Source: Thermoflexales bacterium (lineage in GTDB: Bacteria > Chloroflexota > Anaerolineae > B4-G1 > SLSP01). From it: a stretch of 9,151 bases of DNA. The stretch spans positions 1-9,151 of the forward strand of contig SLSP01000227.1 of assembly GCA_007130345.1 (NCBI GenBank), read 5' to 3'. This document shows positions 6,543 to 9,151 of this stretch, in pieces. The notes beneath the pieces are model-generated. The model had not been told where the DNA came from and did not search any database. It saw only the letters and a program-made list of their open reading frames with translations. The translations under genes were made by a program, and so were the position numbers. Within the stretch, counting starts at the first letter, position 1. Every line of letters begins with the position of its first letter.

Positions 6543-6570
6543 TTGATCCTGCATTTTTACGATGGATAAC
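6543..6570 (+). promoter_or_regulatory. Weak candidate promoter for the mgtC cluster
   Basis: TTGATC (6543-6548), 16 bases, then GATAAC (6565-6570) is the best sigma-70-like pair I find in the 345-base divergent region 6436-6780. It would start transcription near 6577 and give a leader of about 200 bases. Both boxes deviate from consensus, so another promoter is possible. Confidence 0.3.
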
Positions 6571-6594
6571 ACTTCAGTGTAACACTTTATTTTT

Positions 6595-6738
6595 GCGAGC
6601 AACTCGCTCAAAAAATAGCGCGAAGTCCCCGTCTAGGGGACGGATCAAGCAAGCCTACCGGTTTACCCTCCCCCAGGACGGAGGCTTGGCGCCTACTCAT
6701 AAAACGGAGCGTCTCTCTCAAAGCCTGGCGGACGCTTT
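6595..6738 (+). promoter_or_regulatory. Structured 5' leader of the mgtC cluster (possible RNA element)
   Basis: Four stems can be drawn upstream of mgtC: GCGAG/CTCGC (6595-6599/6603-6607), GTCCCC/GGGGAC (6625-6630/6636-6641), CAAGCCT-a-CCG with CGG-AGGCTTG (6650-6660/6679-6688; ten pairs, one bulged A), and AGCGTC/GACGCT (6708-6713/6731-6736). AGGCTT (6682-6687) can instead pair with a second AAGCCT at 6721-6726, and the loop of the third stem carries CCTCC (6667-6671), complementary to the ribosome binding site GGAGG (6771-6775). I could not match it to a known riboswitch consensus. Calling it regulatory is inference; there is no reading frame in it that I support. Confidence 0.4.
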
Positions 6739-6770
6739 GCCATTCGCAATTTGCCATTGCACTTTTGAAA
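6736..6770. repeat. 7-base-periodic repeat next to the mgtC ribosome binding site
   Basis: Heptads TTTGCCA, TTCGCAA, TTTGCCA, TTGCACT, TTTGAAA run from 6736 to 6770, with a 14-base unit (TTTGCCATTCGCAA, then TTTGCCATTGCACT) seen almost twice. The last unit merges into AAAGGAGG. The period matches the repeat at 5681-5740 although the sequence is different. Confidence 0.55.
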
Positions 6771-6780
6771 GGAGGTTCAT

Positions 6781-7272
6781 TTGGACGATTTCACAGTAGT
6801 CACACGCATTGTCGGCGCCTGCATCCTCGGCGGCATCGTCGGATTCGAGCGGGAGTGGGAGAAGAAGCCGGCTGGCCTGCGCACCATTATGCTGGTCACG
6901 CTCGGCTCCTGCCTCGTGCTGATTATGAGCCAACGGATCCCCGACTTCGTGATCATCACCGGCTTTGAGAATATGCGCGTCGAAATGACCCGCATCCAGG
7001 CCGCCATCGTGCAGGGCGTGGGCTTCCTGGGCGCCGGCACCATCATGACCGGACGCCGCACCGTCCACGGCCTGACCACCGCCGCCGTCGTCTGGGCGAT
7101 GTCGGCCGTCGGCGCAGCCGCCGGCATCGGCGATTGGGTGCTCGCCATCTCCGGCACCATCGCCTGCTTCGTCATCCTGCGCAACCTCGGCCCCCTGCGC
7201 CCCCAAACGCCCCCCGACCCGCCAAAAACCAAATCAGACAAAAAAGATCTGCCCAGCAAGGAGAAAAAATGA
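6781..7272 (+). CDS. MgtC/SapB family membrane protein
   Basis: This 163-residue protein begins at TTG 6781, chosen because AAAGGAGG (6768-6775) sits five bases upstream and no ATG or GTG fits. The MgtC/SapB domain is clear: GGIVGFEREWEKKPAGLRT (17-35) with the conserved arginine-glutamate cluster, LVTLGSCL after it, GVGFLGAGTI (79-88) and VHGLTTAAVVWAMSAVGAAAG (95-115). About four hydrophobic helices span residues 5-130. The last 25 residues are a proline- and lysine-rich tail that should be cytoplasmic. MgtC proteins of pathogens help survival at low magnesium and modulate the F-type ATP synthase; in free-living bacteria the role is unclear, so I give no symbol. The stop overlaps the start of the flavodoxin gene (ATGA), so the two are translationally coupled. 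Confidence 0.88.
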   Translation: MDDFTVVTRIVGACILGGIVGFEREWEKKPAGLRTIMLVTLGSCLVLIMSQRIPDFVIITGFENMRVEMTRIQAAIVQGVGFLGAGTIMTGRRTVHGLTTAAVVWAMSAVGAAAGIGDWVLAISGTIACFVILRNLGPLRPQTPPDPPKTKSDKKDLPSKEKK

Positions 7273-7775
7273 CCCCACAACGTATCCTAGTCGTGTATCA
7301 CACCTCATCCGGCAACACCGAGCGCGTCGCCCAGGCCATCGCCCAGGCCCTCGGCGCAGACCTGGAGCGGATTCGAGAGGTCAAGCCGCGCCCCGTCGAT
7401 ATCAAGGGCAAGGGTCTCAAAAATTTCGGTAATATGGGCCGCGTTGTGTTTGGCGGATTTGGCAAGAAAGTCGTGGACATCCATCCGCCAGAACACAACC
7501 CCGCCGAATATGACCTGCTCATCCTCGGCACGCCCGTCTACGCCAGCAGCCTGCCGATGCCCACCCGCGCCTATCTGCAAGCGCACGCGGACGACATCCG
7601 CCAGGCCGCCTTTTTCTGCACCGGCGAGTCTCCCAAAAACAAAGAAATCTTCAATCTGATGGAAGACGCGCTCTGCCAGGCCCCCGTCGCCGCCGTCGCC
7701 TTCCACGCGCCCGCCATCCGCGAGGACGACTTCGCCGCTCAGGTAGACCACCTGATTGAACAGTTGCCCGCGTAA
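7269..7775 (+). CDS. Flavodoxin-like protein
   Basis: This 168-residue protein has the flavodoxin FMN-phosphate loop TSSGNT (12-17) after the first strand RILVVYH, the second flavin-contact region LILGTPVYASSLPMPTRAYL (about 84-104), and a third loop FCTGESPKNKEIF. This places it with flavodoxin and menaquinone-dependent protoporphyrinogen oxidase-like flavoproteins, single-domain carriers that bind FMN in the cytoplasm; which redox partner it serves cannot be told. The true start is ATG 7269, overlapping the MgtC stop and preceded by AAGGAG (7258-7263); a longer frame reaching back to 7134 is only overlap with mgtC. It is the middle gene of a tight plus-strand cluster and ends seven bases before the TIM-barrel gene. 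Confidence 0.87.
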   Translation: MTPQRILVVYHTSSGNTERVAQAIAQALGADLERIREVKPRPVDIKGKGLKNFGNMGRVVFGGFGKKVVDIHPPEHNPAEYDLLILGTPVYASSLPMPTRAYLQAHADDIRQAAFFCTGESPKNKEIFNLMEDALCQAPVAAVAFHAPAIREDDFAAQVDHLIEQLPA

Positions 7776-7782
7776 CCCCACG

Positions 7783-9151
7783 ATGCGGAAGCCCACGCGC
7801 AAGCTGATGCTGGCGGGATGGCTGCTGCTGCTCCTCGCGGGCCTGGCCGCCGTCCAGCTTACCGCCCGCTGGCGCTACCAGACGCGCGGATGGGAGACGG
7901 ACTTCCCCGCGCCCCTGGCCGATACCAGGGCCGCGCCCTGCATCAACGCCGCGCTGGAGCAGTATCCGGCGGACGATCTCGCCTGGGCATTGGACACCAT
8001 CGCGGACGGCGGTTGGGGGATGGTGCGCCAGCGCTTCGACTGGGCCGCCATCGAGCCAAGCCCTGGCGACTTCCGATGGGAGCCATGGGACGCCATCACG
8101 CGCGAAGCGGCGGCCCGCGACCTGCGCCTGCTCGCCGTGCTGGATGGCGCGCCCGCCTGGGCCGGCTCCCCGCCCGACCCGGTGGCCTTCGCCCGCTTCG
8201 CCGAGGCCGTGGCCGCCCGCTACGGCGACACGCTCACGTACTACCAAATCTGGCACAATCCCAACCTGGGCGAGCACTGGGGCGGTCGCGCCGACCCCTT
8301 CGGCTACACCGCGCTACTCGCCGCCTCCGCCGAGGCCATCCGCGCCGCCGACGCCGACGCCCGCATCGTGCTCGGCGGGCTGGCCCCTACCGTCGAAGTC
8401 GGCGAGCTGAACTTCGCCGAAGACGTATTCCTGGAGATGCTCGCGGCGACGGGGGCCGCGCCCTACTTCGACGTGGTCGCCGCGCAGCCCTACGGCCTCA
8501 ACACCGGCCCCGCCGACCGCCGCGTGCGCCGCGACGTGGTCAACTTCTCCCGCGCCGTCCTCATCCACGAGACCCTGGAGGCGCTCGATTGGGACGACAA
8601 GGCCATCTGGGCCACGCACTTCGGCTGGAATAGCAAGCCCGCCGCCTGGCCCGGCCCGGACTCCATCTGGGGCAGCGTCACGCCGGAGACGCAGGCCGCG
8701 CACACCCGCGCCGCCCTGGAACGCGCCGAGCGCGAGTGGCCGTGGATGGGCGCGCTGTGCGTCAACGGCTTCCAGCCGCGCCCGGAGCAGGCCGCGCCAG
8801 GGGATACGCCCAACGCCGAGGAGCACTGGGGTTTCGCCCTGGTCGGCCCGGACAGAGAAGCCCGCCCACTCTACGCCACGCTGCAAGCGTGGCACGCCCG
8901 CCCGGCCCGCGCCACGCCCGGCGGCCACGTCGCCAGCACTGGGCTGGCCCACTTCGAGGGAACGTGGACACTCGGCCCAGAAGGCGCGGACATCGGCCAG
9001 AGCGGGGACCGCGTGACCTTCCCCTTCACCGGAACCGACATCGCACTGACGGTGCGGCGCGGGCCGTACCGCGCGTTCCTCTTCGTCACCGTCAATGGGG
9101 CGCCGGCCCCCGCCCTTCCCCGCGACCGCGAGGGGCGCAGCTACGTCGTCC
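7783..9151 (+). CDS. Membrane-anchored glycosidase-like TIM-barrel protein lacking both catalytic glutamates (3' truncated)
   Basis: The frame opens at ATG 7783 and stays open to the window edge, giving 456 residues. An N-terminal signal anchor (MRKPTRKLMLAGWLLLLLAG) precedes a clan GH-A-like barrel: WGMVRQRFDWAAIEP at the start, YYQIWHNPNLGEHWGG after the fourth strand, YFDVVAAQPYGLN, IWATHFGWNS after the seventh and WGFALVG near the end of the barrel. From about residue 415 a second domain begins (FTGTDIALTVRRGPYRAFLFVTVNG), probably beta-rich. Active clan GH-A enzymes have Glu in the WxEPN position and another in the TExGW position; here they are Asn159 and His279. So it may bind rather than cleave glycans outside the cell. 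There is no Shine-Dalgarno sequence; translation probably couples to the flavodoxin stop seven bases upstream. GH39/GH5-like is the nearest description I can give. Confidence 0.75.
   Translation, partial: MRKPTRKLMLAGWLLLLLAGLAAVQLTARWRYQTRGWETDFPAPLADTRAAPCINAALEQYPADDLAWALDTIADGGWGMVRQRFDWAAIEPSPGDFRWEPWDAITREAAARDLRLLAVLDGAPAWAGSPPDPVAFARFAEAVAARYGDTLTYYQIWHNPNLGEHWGGRADPFGYTALLAASAEAIRAADADARIVLGGLAPTVEVGELNFAEDVFLEMLAATGAAPYFDVVAAQPYGLNTGPADRRVRRDVVNFSRAVLIHETLEALDWDDKAIWATHFGWNSKPAAWPGPDSIWGSVTPETQAAHTRAALERAEREWPWMGALCVNGFQPRPEQAAPGDTPNAEEHWGFALVGPDREARPLYATLQAWHARPARATPGGHVASTGLAHFEGTWTLGPEGADIGQSGDRVTFPFTGTDIALTVRRGPYRAFLFVTVNGAPAPALPRDREGRSYVV

Noticed and set aside
6577..6780. Known riboswitch upstream of mgtC (M-box, fluoride, c-di-GMP, c-di-AMP, cobalamin)
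   Set aside because: I compared the leader by eye with the consensus cores I remember and none fitted; only the generic alternative-pairing observation is kept.
7818..8633. 271-codon plus-strand frame and overlapping minus-strand frames in 7651-8952
   Set aside because: All lie in other frames of the barrel gene starting at 7783, which has a signal anchor and fold motifs; the translations are Arg/Pro/Gly-rich noise.
1..9151. Complete defence island or prophage
   Set aside because: Only the tail of one restriction enzyme is present; no partner defence genes, phage genes, integrase, transposase or tRNA attachment site are visible.

Overview
The window looks like a chromosomal segment of a high-GC member of the Chloroflexota, probably class Anaerolineae. 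This is inferred from recognisable content, not from any database search: the type ISP restriction enzyme tail, a DUF6062-type cysteine protein, an anchored TIM-barrel protein of a kind I associate with that phylum, and dispersed palindromic and 7-base-periodic repeats. No rRNA, tRNA, CRISPR array, integrase or transposase is visible.

Layout. Bases 1-522 are the 3' end of a type ISP restriction-modification gene, its target-recognition part, carrying a 32-base palindromic repeat read through in frame. A strong promoter (602-630) then drives an orphan six-helix membrane histidine kinase (722-2062), closed by a GC-rich hairpin. A minus-strand block reads a small membrane-anchored beta-sandwich protein (4098-3604), a ROK-family sugar kinase (3573-2683) and a flavin reductase-like protein (2651-2136), with gaps of only 30-31 bases, so probably one operon. 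A divergent 220-base region carries back-to-back promoters for that block and for a plus-strand 8-oxoguanine deaminase-type amidohydrolase (4319-5674). A repeat-derived hairpin (5681-5740) separates the deaminase from the convergent DUF6062-like gene (6435-5734), whose promoter places the predicted +1 exactly on the A of its ATG.

The right end is a plus-strand cluster: a long structured leader, an MgtC/SapB membrane protein starting with TTG (6781-7272), a flavodoxin-like protein overlapping it by ATGA (7269-7775), and, 7 bases on, a membrane-anchored TIM-barrel protein (7783 to the window edge). The barrel protein has Asn and His where clan GH-A glycosidases carry their two catalytic glutamates.

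Most genes are ordinary housekeeping or accessory functions, and I do not see a complete new multi-gene system. The points most worth a second look are the catalytically degenerate barrel protein in an MgtC-flavodoxin operon, the mutually exclusive pairings in the mgtC leader, the duplicated Cys/His module of the DUF6062 protein with its leaderless promoter, and the two 7-base-periodic repeats plus the palindrome inside the restriction gene.
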